From Halisarca cf. caerulea (Eukaryota > Porifera > Demospongiae > Chondrillida > Halisarcidae): a DNA stretch of 22,500 bases. The position numbers and the translations under genes were made by a program. The stretch lies in contig CAUJGJ010000431.1 of the NCBI GenBank assembly GCA_963170055.1, positions 207,201 through 229,700 of the forward strand. Reading direction: 5' to 3'. The notes under the pieces were generated by a model, which worked only from the letters and a program-made list of their open reading frames with translations, searched no databases and was not told the origin of the DNA. Below are positions 9,097 through 17,797 of the stretch, piece by piece (position 1 is the stretch's first letter; every line of letters starts with the position of its first letter).

Positions 9097-10223
9097 CTTT
9101 TCATCTTTTGACAGTTCTGATTTCAACTTCTGATATCCTTCAATGCAGTCAGATTTGCCTGTTTTCTGGAGGTTTTCAACTGCAAGCACTGATCCCAATG
9201 TGGACTGTACCTCTCTCATGTCTGGTCTCTTGCTAGGATCGTCATCCAAACAGGCAACAATCAAGGACTTGAGTGGATGGTCATCAGAGAGCTTGGAGAG
9301 GTCATCAGCACGACGTTCTATTTCTGGCTTACCCCCAATGTTCATCAGCACACAAGATGGTGGTTCTTGAGTGAAGATGTGAAGCATCACAACGCCAAAG
9401 GAGAAAGTGTCGCTTTTGGCTGTGAACCGAGGACGATCTCCCAAACACTCGGGAGGCATGTAGACCACACAGCCTGGAGCCACAGTAGTGAGGTACTCGA
9501 TGTTGGAGGGACGGAATTTAGCTTGTCCGAGATCACTGATCTTCACAATGCTTCCATCTTCATTCAGAAGGATGTTCTTTGACGTCACATCACGATGTAG
9601 AATTTGTGGATCGTACTGATGGAGGAACAGAAGTCCACAGGATACCTGGGTCGAGAGGAATGACATCAGAAAACAGTCATCAACGATTCAGTTGGAGGAA
9701 GACAGTCAGGACCAGTCACCCATAGGATGGGATCACTACACACAACTACACTAGAGGGAGACTAAGGAAGACAGTTCCCTCGGGTTACACACAAGTCTTG
9801 GTAGAAGGAATGTCGTCCTCACTACAAACTCACCTGGTAGCATATATCGAGCTGTTTCTCGAGAGGAAGACGTCCTTTGTGGTCAATCAGGTACTGGTCG
9901 AGCGTTTGGTGCATCAACTCCATTACTAGAAGAACGCTGTCTTCTTCGTTGTAAACGCCTAAGAATTCGACTATGTGAGGACTTTTCGCTTTTTCCAGCA
10001 AATCGCATTCTCTTCTGAAAGCCTCTAAAGTTGCTTCGGGCGCTTCTTGAGTGGCACGAGCGTAGTCTCTAAGAATGCGATGAACCTGCTTTATAGCAAC
10101 TGGTCTCGTTCCTAGAGTTCCTTTCAGTACCACACCGTATGCGCCTCTTCCGATTTCCTCTCCTTTAAGTAACTGATCAGGTCGAGGAGAGAAGAAATTT
10201 AAACGCGAGAACAACTTTCCCAT
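9097..10223 (-). CDS. Protein kinase part of kinase-kelch gene A (two exons)
   Basis: Exons 10223-9834 and 9645-9097 (minus strand) are joined over a 188-bp GT-AG intron, with CYQ|VSC at the junction. The product begins MGKLFSRL and gives 313 residues. Catalytic features are all present: glycine loop GRGAYG (about 25-30), VAIK lysine 45, helix-C Glu 72, HRDVTSKN with Asp 149, DLG with Asp 168 (DLG in place of DFG), MPPECL for the APE element, and a RPDM end-of-domain arginine. Sequence style (DTFSFGVVMLHIFTQEPP, CLDDDPSKRP) is tyrosine-kinase-like (TKL) or related. The exon ends KSELSKDEK at a GTGAGT donor in phase 0. I chose the ATG at 10223 because MG(K/N)L(F/I)SR is shared with gene B, it has A at -3 and G at +4, and it fits the MGxxxS N-myristoylation rule. 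An upstream in-frame ATG (10256) is not conserved. Probably an active, membrane-tethered kinase; substrate unknown. Confidence 0.93.
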
Positions 10224-10320
10224 TTTTGTCCTAGTCTTGTCTGCTAGACCTTCCACTCACGTGCTCGATATCGAAGCGAGAGGATTAATTGCAGGAAGGT
10301 CTGCAGCTGTATATTCCCAT

Positions 10321-10846
10321 GCAGCCTCACTACATGCAGCCTCACTACATGCAGCCTCACTACATGCAGCCTCACTACATGCAGCCTCACTACGTGCAGC
10401 CTCACTACATGCAGCCTCACTACATACAGCCTCACTATATACGTGCAGCCTCACTACGTGCAGCCTCACTACATGCAGCCTCACTACATGATGCCTCACT
10501 ATGTGCAGCCTCAGTACATGCAGCCTCACTACGTCCAGCCTCACTACGTGCAGCCTCACTACGTGCAGCCTCACTACATACAGCCTCACTACATGCAGCC
10601 TCACTTCATGCAACCTCACTATGTGCAGCCTCACTACATGCAGCCTCACTACATGCAGCCTCGATCACTACATGTAGCCTCACTACATGATACCTCACTA
10701 CATGCAGCCTCACTATATGCAGCCTTACTACGTGCAGCCTCACTACATGCAGCCTCACTACATGCAGCCTTACTACGTGCAGCCTCACTGCATGCAGCCT
10801 CACTACATGCAGCCTCACTACATGATGCCTCACTACATGCCCGCAT
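10321..10846. repeat. 15-bp minisatellite upstream of kinase gene A
   Basis: About 34 copies of gcagcctcactacat start about 100 bp upstream of the kinase A start codon. Since 15 is a multiple of three, plus-strand frames read MQPHY repeats and minus-strand frames read CSEAA or VVRLH repeats. The commonest difference between copies is tacatg/tacgtg, the pattern expected of CpG decay rather than of protein selection. The array is absent upstream of kinase B, so it expanded after the gene duplication. It probably overlaps the promoter or 5' UTR region of gene A. Confidence 0.95.
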
Positions 10847-11038
10847 CATTCCCGCAATGATTTCTGCTATCGGTGAATCATCATGGCTTATTAAGAGAGT
10901 GTTTATGTAGTACATTTGTGGACATTTGAAAATGAAACAGGGGGAAACCCTAATGGCACAGGGAATGCATGTGAATTTTGTATATTGTACACTTCTCTAG
11001 CTATAGGGAATTATGTGTGTGCGTATGTAAGTATATGT

Positions 11039-11094
<56 letters not shown>

Positions 11095-11415
11095 CATGTG
11101 TGTGTGTGTGTGTGTATGTGTACATGTGTATGTGTATGTGTGTGTGTGTATGTGCATGTGAGTGTCTATTTAATACGTTATAGTGACTACAATTTGACTA
11201 GTGGATAATGTGTCATACATTATTCCCTAGAGAATTGTGTATCATTCCCGCAATGATTTCCGCTATCTGCGATTCATCATGGCTTATTAAGAGAGTTTGT
11301 AGAGTACATTTGTGGACCTTTGAAAATGAAACAGGGGTATAGGGAATGCATGTGAATTTTGTATATCGTACACTTCTCTGTGGTAAATTATGTGTGTGCG
11401 TATGTAAGTATATGT

Positions 11416-11480
<65 letters not shown>
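10847..11480. repeat. Tandemly duplicated ~390-bp block, each copy ending in (TG)n
   Basis: The block beginning cccgcaatgatttc at about 10849 recurs at about 11246, and both copies run through ttcatcatggcttattaaga and gaatgcatgtgaattttgta to gtaagtatatgtggtg and a long (TG)n run (11039-11092; 11417-11480). Copies differ by small indels and substitutions. No ORF is conserved between them apart from the Cys-Val runs of the TG repeat. Confidence 0.9.
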
Positions 11481-11481
<1 letters not shown>

Positions 11482-11644
11482 ATAAATAAAGAACTGGCTG
11501 TAATTTGCATTTAATTTTACTTTTAGTGAATGGTGCAGTCCATACTAAGTATCTAACCAAATTTTCGCAATTGAATTTTCGTGAATGCAGGCTCATTCGT
11601 GAAATTCACAAAAATAAAGTCCTGTGAAAATTAGTACACTGTAT
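11481..11644. other. AT-rich spacer with ttttcgtgaa motifs
   Basis: No gene seen. Repeated and inverted ttttcgtgaa/ttcgtgaaattcac motifs near 11570-11610 suggest a remnant of a short inverted-repeat element; similar aaatttcgtgaa/aaaatttcgc motifs occur near 5660-5715. Confidence 0.35.
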
Positions 11645-12262
11645 GTATATATATATATATATATATGGAAAGTTTTTAATGGAAACCACTACCCAGGAAA
11701 GGGCGGCATCCAGCCACCTCGTGCCTCCCTAACGGACCTAATGGTTATGGAAGTCTAGGGAAACCAAACCTAGCCTAGCCTAGTTAGTCTGGAAAGGAGG
11801 TCTACACCCTCAACAGCAGACATAATGGTCAAATAAGTCTAGGGCAACCAAACCTAGCCTAGCCTAGTTAGTCTACTGTGGGGAAAAACAGCCTGAGGAA
11901 AAGTGGACTTCCACTGGGATTGAACCAGCGACCTTCAGCTTTGTACACTGATGATCTACCTTCTGAGCTAGGAAGCCCATCCAGTAGGCAAGGCCACGGA
12001 TCACCCTTAAGAATGCACCCCTCTCATTAACTGGCTGTACAACTAAACTAAGTTGATTTGAAACAACTGTTTAACGGGTAGGTCAAATGTATGGAAGTTT
12101 TTAATGGAAACCACTACCCAGGAAAGGGCGGCATCCAGCCACCTCCTGCCTCCCTAACAGAACTAATGGTTATGGAAGTCTAGGGAAACCAAACCTAGCC
12201 TAGCCTAGTTAGTCTGGAAAGGAGGTCTACACCCTCAATGTATATATATATATATATATACA
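11645..12262 (-). mobile_element. tRNA-derived SINE, two adjacent copies (one truncated)
   Basis: A body of about 150 bp occurs twice in the same orientation, at about 11665-11812 and 12089-12238 (shared blocks include ggaaaccactacccaggaaa and tctggaaaggaggtctacac). On the minus strand the left copy is preceded by a tRNA-like head (11977-11906), as in a SINE; the other copy lacks a head and is probably 5' truncated. A sub-repeat ccaaacctagcctagcctag is present twice in the left copy. (TA)n runs border both sides (about 11648-11666 and 12240-12260). The family is not one I can name. Confidence 0.75.
11906..11977 (-). ncRNA. tRNA-like head of SINE (tRNA pseudogene)
   Basis: On the minus strand these 72 nt fold as a near-complete cloverleaf. 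The acceptor stem GGCTTCC pairs with GGAAGTC (one G-T pair). The D arm GCTC/GATC has one mismatch. The anticodon stem TCAGT/GCTGA has loop GTACAAA, and the T arm GCTGG/CCAGT has loop TTCAATC. The A box TAGCTCAGAAGG and B box GGTTCAATCCC match Pol III promoter consensus. The loop gives anticodon ACA, which is unusual, and the repeat context argues for a SINE promoter rather than a working tRNA gene. Confidence 0.72.
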
Positions 12263-12311
12263 GTATATGATATGGTGTTATTATTACAGTACAAGACAAC
12301 ATACAACGAAG

Positions 12312-13274
12312 TCAGAAGTAGTAAAGTTCACAAGTGTTCAGTGATGACTGACGATCATTCTTAGGATCTGTATAGCCACCAAGTACTAAGAAAGATGAGC
12401 TACAAACTGACAACAAACACAGTCTACGGCAAGCTACACTACAGTGTCCAACATTGAACCATTTGTTTGCACTTGAGTCAAAAACTGAAATAACTGAGGA
12501 TGAGTTACCAGAGCTGTCACGACCACCCACCACTAGCGGATGATGACTGGTTGGCAATAATCCTGAAAGATAAAATGGAGTGCTCTCTACTTCTATCCAC
12601 TGGCATTGTGGTGGGTCATCTTGTACGTGTTGCTTGGCAACAGACTGCTCGAGGAGGTCCAGGGACAGTTTGAAGGCTCTTTTGGTTTCACGGGCATCAC
12701 GATCCCGACTACATGCAATGTAAAGATGGCCATCACAAGTTGCTGCACACATAAACCACATTGGAAGTGGGAGTTTGAGGAGAGGGGATGTCGTCCACTC
12801 AAGAGTGGCTGTGTGGAGGACATCAACTGTGCTGAGGACTGCCCCATAGTTGCTACATCCACCAAGTACTGCAACTACACTACTGGTCTGAACTACACCA
12901 GGTCGCCAGCGTCGTGTAGGCATTGAAGGTATTGTGTTCCTCCATTCCTTATTCTCTTCATCCCACGACCAGACTTGATTGGTTACCTTCCTTGTTGATG
13001 CATCACATCCACCGATCAATGTGAGGTGTCCATTAATGACTGCAGACTCACTGTTTGTAACTGGAGAAGGTGGTAAAGTACTCCATGTTGCTGTTTCCAG
13101 GTCAAAGGACTGCACTAAGCGTTCTGATTCCCAATCTGGACCAACTCCTCCAGAAACATACAGTGTTCTTCCAATTCTTGTTACAGTTGCCCGGTATGTT
13201 GGTATAGGTAGATTGGGTAGTTTGAGAGAGTGCAGTGTTGAGTTGTCTTGTAAGAGTTGCTCACTTCTGAAGGT
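12312..13274 (-). CDS. Kelch-propeller exon of kinase-kelch gene B
   Basis: Predicted last coding exon (320 aa) of gene B, paralogous to 4596-5561. It begins TFRSEQLLQDN after the acceptor CCCCTCCAACTGCAG and ends CELYYF with TGA. Six kelch blades are intact, with LGGY in blade 6. The open frame continues upstream to an ATG at 13418, but those extra residues read through the acceptor and through a Tc1-like terminal repeat and are not shared with the paralogues, so I exclude them. Specific loop residues differ from A and C: GGCSNYGAV (blade 3), SRDRDARE (blade 4), GGRDSSGNSS (blade 5), SPVTNSES (between blades 1 and 2). Probable role as for copy A. Confidence 0.87.
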   Translation of the reverse strand, partial: TFRSEQLLQDNSTLHSLKLPNLPIPTYRATVTRIGRTLYVSGGVGPDWESERLVQSFDLETATWSTLPPSPVTNSESAVINGHLTLIGGCDASTRKVTNQVWSWDEENKEWRNTIPSMPTRRWRPGVVQTSSVVAVLGGCSNYGAVLSTVDVLHTATLEWTTSPLLKLPLPMWFMCAATCDGHLYIACSRDRDARETKRAFKLSLDLLEQSVAKQHVQDDPPQCQWIEVESTPFYLSGLLPTSHHPLVVGGRDSSGNSSSVISVFDSSANKWFNVGHCSVACRRLCLLSVCSSSFLVLGGYTDPKNDRQSSLNTCELYYF

Positions 13275-13378
13275 CTGCAGTTGGAGGGGATAATGATCAC
13301 CATGGCAACTGGCACCATATGTGGGTAGCCTATTACGATATGCCACACCCACTGTACCACAACAGTACATTTCTTTTA

Positions 13379-13408
13379 TACAGTGCCAGTCAAAAGTAAT
13401 AGGACGTT
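13379..13408. mobile_element. Solo Tc1/mariner-like terminal repeat
   Basis: TA followed by cagtgccagtcaaaagtaat and aggacg resembles the terminal inverted repeat of Tc1-like transposons. I found no matching inverted end within the next kilobase, so this is a fragment or a chance similarity. Confidence 0.4.
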
Positions 13409-14777
13409 TGTCTTGCATGTGTACAAAAACGACGGATTTACCCTTGAAGTTCGAAAAAACTGATTAGAAATCACCTGACGAGTTCTTACTAGCTCACTTA
13501 GTACCTTATACTCGTCAACATACTGTATACTCAAAAAAATCGGCACTCCATAATTTTGTCGCCCATAGTTTAGTGTCGAAAATATCTCTAAAATTTGACA
13601 AATATGGCCATTTTGTAAAACTTCGTCGTTTTCTCCAATATTTCGTTGTCCAAATTTTCAGCCTAAGATTAACTGTAGAGTTGAATTTAAGTTTTGTGAT
13701 TCTTACAGTGGTTCTTCTTCCTGTGCTTTGGATGGAGTATTCGCTGTTTTCGCTCAGCAAGTATAGACCTACCATCGAGTGCGGGCAAAAAAATGGCAGC
13801 TATGCAACGAGCTATCCCCTCCAAATTGCAAACCGTGCACCAAAGAGCTAAGAAAAGCACTTTATAGCGTTCTTTTCGCTACTTTGTATGGTTATTAAAA
13901 TCATTATAGGCACATATAATAGCCGAACTCTACTATTTCGTCAGCTCTCTAAGTATTCATTGCTCAACTCTAAGGCTTCATTAGCCTTTCTCATAGGTGG
14001 CATTGAAAACAACTCTAAATTCTCTCGTCAGATGAAATTTTCTGAAACTAGATGTGACAAATTTTTAGAGAATATACGGTATATACACACTTAATAATCA
14101 TGTATTTGCCTTTTCTCTCTCTCCCAAAAGTGATAACAATTTCCTGAAGCTGCATCATCTCTTCTAACCGTATCTACAGGTTCTGTGATCTCTGTGCTCT
14201 GTTTCTGCAGCTTTGCATGCATTGCAACACTATAGTCAGGGCCGGAGCAAGCTCTGTACGATTGGTGAGGTCATCAAGATACTAACAATTGAGATGACCT
14301 TAGTATTGCAGGCCCTAATACATGTAACATTACAATGACAGTATAGCCATTGAAAAACGCTAAAATTAGTATCTGCTAACATTTGTAGTCTTAAGCCTGG
14401 TTCACAATACGTCACAAGGTGTCGTAAGGCTTGCGACACAAATAGTAGATGCTACAAAATATGGTTAAAATGAAGATATTCGGCCATTTTATGAGCGTAC
14501 CAAAACACGAGAATTTATGGTGTTTATTTTTGAATTCTATTCCCTGTGATCATGCTGCGATCAGCCAAGACCTCTTGCCATGTGATTGTGCAACGTATTC
14601 CATGCAAACCAGGCTTTAAGGTAGACTAGGTACAGAACATATCCAAACAATAGTACATACACCCAACAAGGCCAGGTCCAGTCAATCCAGTGGTTGTAGG
14701 AGGTGCACCAAACCACAGGAGGATGGAGTGAGGACAGATCAACACATGAAAAGACTAAGGAGTGAAATGAGACTCAC
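13409..14777. other. Gene B kinase-kelch intron
   Basis: Mostly unique AT-rich sequence, with no counterpart in the gene A intron except the last 150 bp next to the kinase exon. Short ORFs (13573-13851, 13888-14094) look like chance. On the minus strand 14222-14109 reads as heptad-like residues (MHAKLQKQSTEI) and, after a frame change, RLEEMMQLQEIV; this may be a decayed coiled-coil exon. Confidence 0.4.
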
Positions 14778-15868
14778 TTTTTCATCTTTTGACAATTCTG
14801 ATTTCAGCTTCTGATACCCTTCAATGCTACCAGTTTCGTGGAGGTCTAGCAAGGAATGCACCTCACTCATGTCTGGTCTCTTGTTAGGATCATCATCCAA
14901 ACAGGTAACAACCAAGGACTTGAGTGGATGGTCATCAGAGAGCTTGGAGAGGTCATCAGCACGACGCTCTATTTCTGGCTTGGCCCCAATGTTCATCAGC
15001 CCACAAGATGGTGGTTCTTGAGTGAAGATGTGAAGCATCACAACACCAAAGGAGAAGGTGTCACTTCTGGCTGTGAACCGGGGATGTTTTCCTAGACACT
15101 CGGGAGGCATGTACACCACACAGCCTGGAGCCACGGTAGTGAGGTAGTCTACGTTGGAGGGACGGAATTTAGCTTGTCCGAGATCACTGATCTTCACAAT
15201 GCTTCCATCTTCATTCAGAAGGATGTTCTTTGCCGTCACATCACGATGTAGAATCTGTGGATCGTACTGATGGAGGAACAGAAGTCCACAGGATACCTGG
15301 ATCGAGAGGAATGACATCAGAGAACAGTCATTAACGATTTAGTTGGAGGAAGACAGTCAGGACCAGTCACCCAAAGGATGGGGCCACTACACACAACCAC
15401 ACTAGAGGGAGACTAAGGAAGACAGTTCCCTCAGGTTACACACAAGTCTTGGTAGAAGGAATGTCGTCCTCACTACAAACTCACCTGGTAGCATATATCG
15501 AGTTGTTTCTCGAGAGGAAGACGTCCTTTGTGGTCTATCAGGTACTGCTCGAGCGTCTGGTGCATCAACTCCATCACTAGAAGAACGCTGTCTTCTTCGT
15601 TGTAAACGCCTAAGAATGTGACTATGTGAGGACTTTTCGCTTTTTCCAGCAAATCGCATTCTCTTCTGAAAGTCTCTAAAGTTGCTTCGAGCGCTTCTTG
15701 AGTGACACGAGCGTAGTCTCTAAGAATACGATGAACCTGCTTTATAGCAACTGGATTCGTTCCTAAAGTTCCTTTCAGTACCAAACCGTACGCGCCTCTT
15801 CCGATTTCCTCTTCTTTAAGTAACTGATCGGGTCGATGAGAGAAGAAACGAGAAATCAAGTTCCCCAT
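14778..15868 (-). CDS. Protein kinase part of kinase-kelch gene B (two exons)
   Basis: Exons 15868-15485 and 15296-14778 (minus strand) with a 188-bp intron of exactly the same length as in gene A; product part about 301 residues. It begins MGNLISRFF, another MGxxxS myristoylation match. Glycine loop GRGAYG, VAIK lysine 43, HRDVTAKN Asp 147 and DLG Asp 166 are present. The C-terminal linker is about ten residues shorter than in A (HSLLDLHETGSIEGYQ against QSTLGSVLAVENLQKTGKSD). It ends KSELSKDEK in phase 0 at GTGAGT and is predicted to join the kelch exon at 13274. The frame is open upstream to an ATG at 15982, but that extension is not conserved. The start at 15868 lacks a purine at -3, so is less sure than in A. 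Confidence 0.92.
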
Positions 15869-16150
15869 TCGCCTGGTCTCGCGTAACCAGACCGTACTTT
15901 GTTTTCTTCGTAGACATTGATCCGACAGAAATTCATGTATGCAATCAATCCCACACAAACACGTTATCATCCTCTCCTCCACTCGAGGCTTGTCTTGCCC
16001 CAGAGGGCCATTGAACTCAAGTACACTGTGTTCATATTATCGGTACTATTGTACTTGTATAAAGCTGTAGATCTACATTATCATGTATGAGACTGCTTTT
16101 GTGGGTGCTGATAGATTGGTATGTGTACAATTCAATGTAATAACCTCTGA
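15869..16150. other. Upstream region of gene B
   Basis: Presumed promoter and 5' UTR of gene B. It does not contain the 15-bp array found upstream of gene A and I see no clear TATA box in the right orientation. Homology with gene A upstream sequence fades within a few tens of bases of the start codon. Confidence 0.35.
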
Positions 16151-16222
16151 ACAGTGGAAACCTCTAGCGCTGAACAAACTGTTTTCATTCCCCAAAGAGT
16201 CCGTTATAGAGAGGTCCACTGT
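16151..16222. mobile_element. 72-bp miniature inverted-repeat element
   Basis: Starts acagtggaaacctct and ends agaggtccactgt, an imperfect inverted pair (two extra A in the left arm). The cagtgga(a)cct terminus is the same as in the element at 20660-21018 and is typical of pogo/Tigger-like non-autonomous elements. Confidence 0.55.
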
Positions 16223-16252
16223 ACAAACAGTGATACTTGAATAAGATACCTG

Positions 16253-17100
16253 TCAATATGCCAAGCTATACATGCATGTGAATGAAGTTGACATACGACC
16301 CTCACAGACAATGGAGTTGATGGGGGTGTTGTTCAGATCTAGTCTTGCTGGTCTGTGATAAGATGATCTAGCTCCTCTCAAGCACAAAATGGCGGAGTCA
16401 ATGAGAGAGAAGGCAAGATGCATCTGATCATCTTGATTCATGTATCGCTGTAAGATGTGGACTGCTTGGCAGAACTTAAAGACTGCATGAAGTGAGTCTC
16501 TCATAAAAGAATCTGTGCCGAGGGACCAAGTTCACCCGTTGAGAACATCACAATTGGTGCAAACAAGCCATGTTCAAATGTCGATTACTCTCTTCTCATA
16601 GTCGTGTCTTTTTTCCTTCTTATTTCTTCTGTAAGCTGCTTGGATTGACTGGTTTGTGTAGGAGTGAGCGTATGGGTTGAACACCTGACATCAAGGTACA
16701 CACTCTGCCTATTGCTAACCCATAGTCCAAGAGCTTTTACATCAAGTCTGGTATTATCTTCCACATTGGCAGATCGGTGATGGAATGATTCTCCTGACAG
16801 TGGTTGGAGTGGCAGTTCCACTTCCACACTTGGACACACTTCTGTGAGCAGTTGAGCTATCAGGTCATGGATTTGATCATGTCTGATAGTTGGGAAGGCT
16901 CCTCTGCTGCAGCTGAATGCATGAGTGGTGGTAAAGTTAGCACCAGATGTACAATGGCTCGGGAGTTTAGATGGTTCCCATCCATAACGAACACACAAAG
17001 TATCCCAATATGTCTGTTTGCATATTATAAGGAGAAACCATGAGCTACAATTGGCAAGGTAGTATAAGCCAAGAAGAGGCATGCACACTTTTCAGAGGCT
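16253..17100 (-). mobile_element. Decayed retroelement C-terminal region
   Basis: The minus-strand frame 17088-16585 encodes RYGWEPSKLPSHC, HAFSCSRGAFPTIRHDQIHD and LLTEVCPSVEVELPLQPLSG, a stretch I recognise from retroelement proteins abundant in marine invertebrate genomes, with a Cys/His zinc-knuckle-like pattern before it. After frame changes near 16580-16510 the same protein continues in 16504-16253 (SAILCLRGARSSYHRP). One Cys of the usual CxC is replaced (HCTSG), and frameshifts plus an in-frame stop break the frame, so this is a dead remnant. I cannot say with certainty whether the parent was a LINE or another reverse-transcriptase element. Confidence 0.75.
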
Positions 17101-17339
17101 AGTTCAATAGCCTTGAGAAATACAGGTGGTAGCAAGCTCTTCGAAGTGGAAGTGACTTCCTGTTGCCAAACTATCCGTTTTATTTTCGTTTCACTGTTTG
17201 CATGTATGACTCTGCAAGTTGTGCAAACTAGTGGAGCTCTCGTGACCATGCAGACCCTACTCACCGCCCATACTGAAAATCTACAAAACCCACATACACT
17301 TTGCAGCAGCCATGTGCACTCTACAGTATCCTACCATAC

Positions 17340-17535
17340 AGCAAGGACATTGGAACCTTCGAATTAAGGGCAGTTTAGGACAGTCTCTCTTTTGCCCTTT
17401 GTAGGGAGGTTGTCCACCTTGTGGGGTTCAAAGTCTATAGAACTTATAGAGAGGGAATATCTTGGAACCTCAAGCTGTGTCCTTTGTAGAGAGCTGTCCT
17501 TGTGTCGGAGTGTCCACTATCAGAGGTACCACTAA
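17340..17535. mobile_element. Possible degenerate cagtggaacc-type element
   Basis: Contains repeated phrases such as gtagagag, gtccactatcagagg and ttggaacctcaag, the vocabulary of the 16151 and 20660 elements, but no clean terminal pair. Likely a decayed non-autonomous DNA transposon. Confidence 0.3.
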
Positions 17536-17689
17536 ATCCGTCTCCAGACAGTTGTGGTGTGATTTACATTGATTGTTTATCATTCAAAGATGATGTGGAC
17601 TTTTACAGTCTTAATGATTACGCAGCCAGAGCTTTCCATCCCATGATCCTACCCATAGCAATACTCGGTCCCCATGTTACGTGGTAGTA

Positions 17690-17797
17690 ACATGGCAACT
17701 GAGTGTTACACTGGGTACATGGTAACTGAGTGTTACACTGGGTACATGGCAACTGAGTGTTACACTGGGTACATGGCAACTGAGTGTTACACTGGGT
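17690..17797. repeat. 27-bp minisatellite, four copies
   Basis: acatggcaactgagtgttac followed by actgggt is repeated four times at 17690, 17717, 17744 and 17771, with a single substitution (ggcaac to ggtaac) in the second copy. Confidence 0.96.

Noticed and set aside
9143..9582. Plus-strand ORFs opposite the kinase exons (also 14824-15095)
   Set aside because: Mirror frames of the kinase exons; no family resemblance of their own.
10237..10915. MQPHY, CSEAA and VVRLH repeat ORFs
   Set aside because: Several frames on both strands are open at once because the unit is 15 bp; variation follows CpG decay, not codon positions.
11906..11977. Functional tRNA gene
   Set aside because: One D-stem mismatch, an abnormal ACA anticodon and a repeated body downstream indicate a SINE head.
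12312..13418. Kelch B as a stand-alone 368-aa protein from the ATG at 13418
   Set aside because: The extension is not conserved in A or C and crosses a splice acceptor and a transposon-like end.
205..17797. CRISPR-like arrays
   Set aside because: Repeats are directly tandem without unique spacers, in a eukaryotic intron-containing context.
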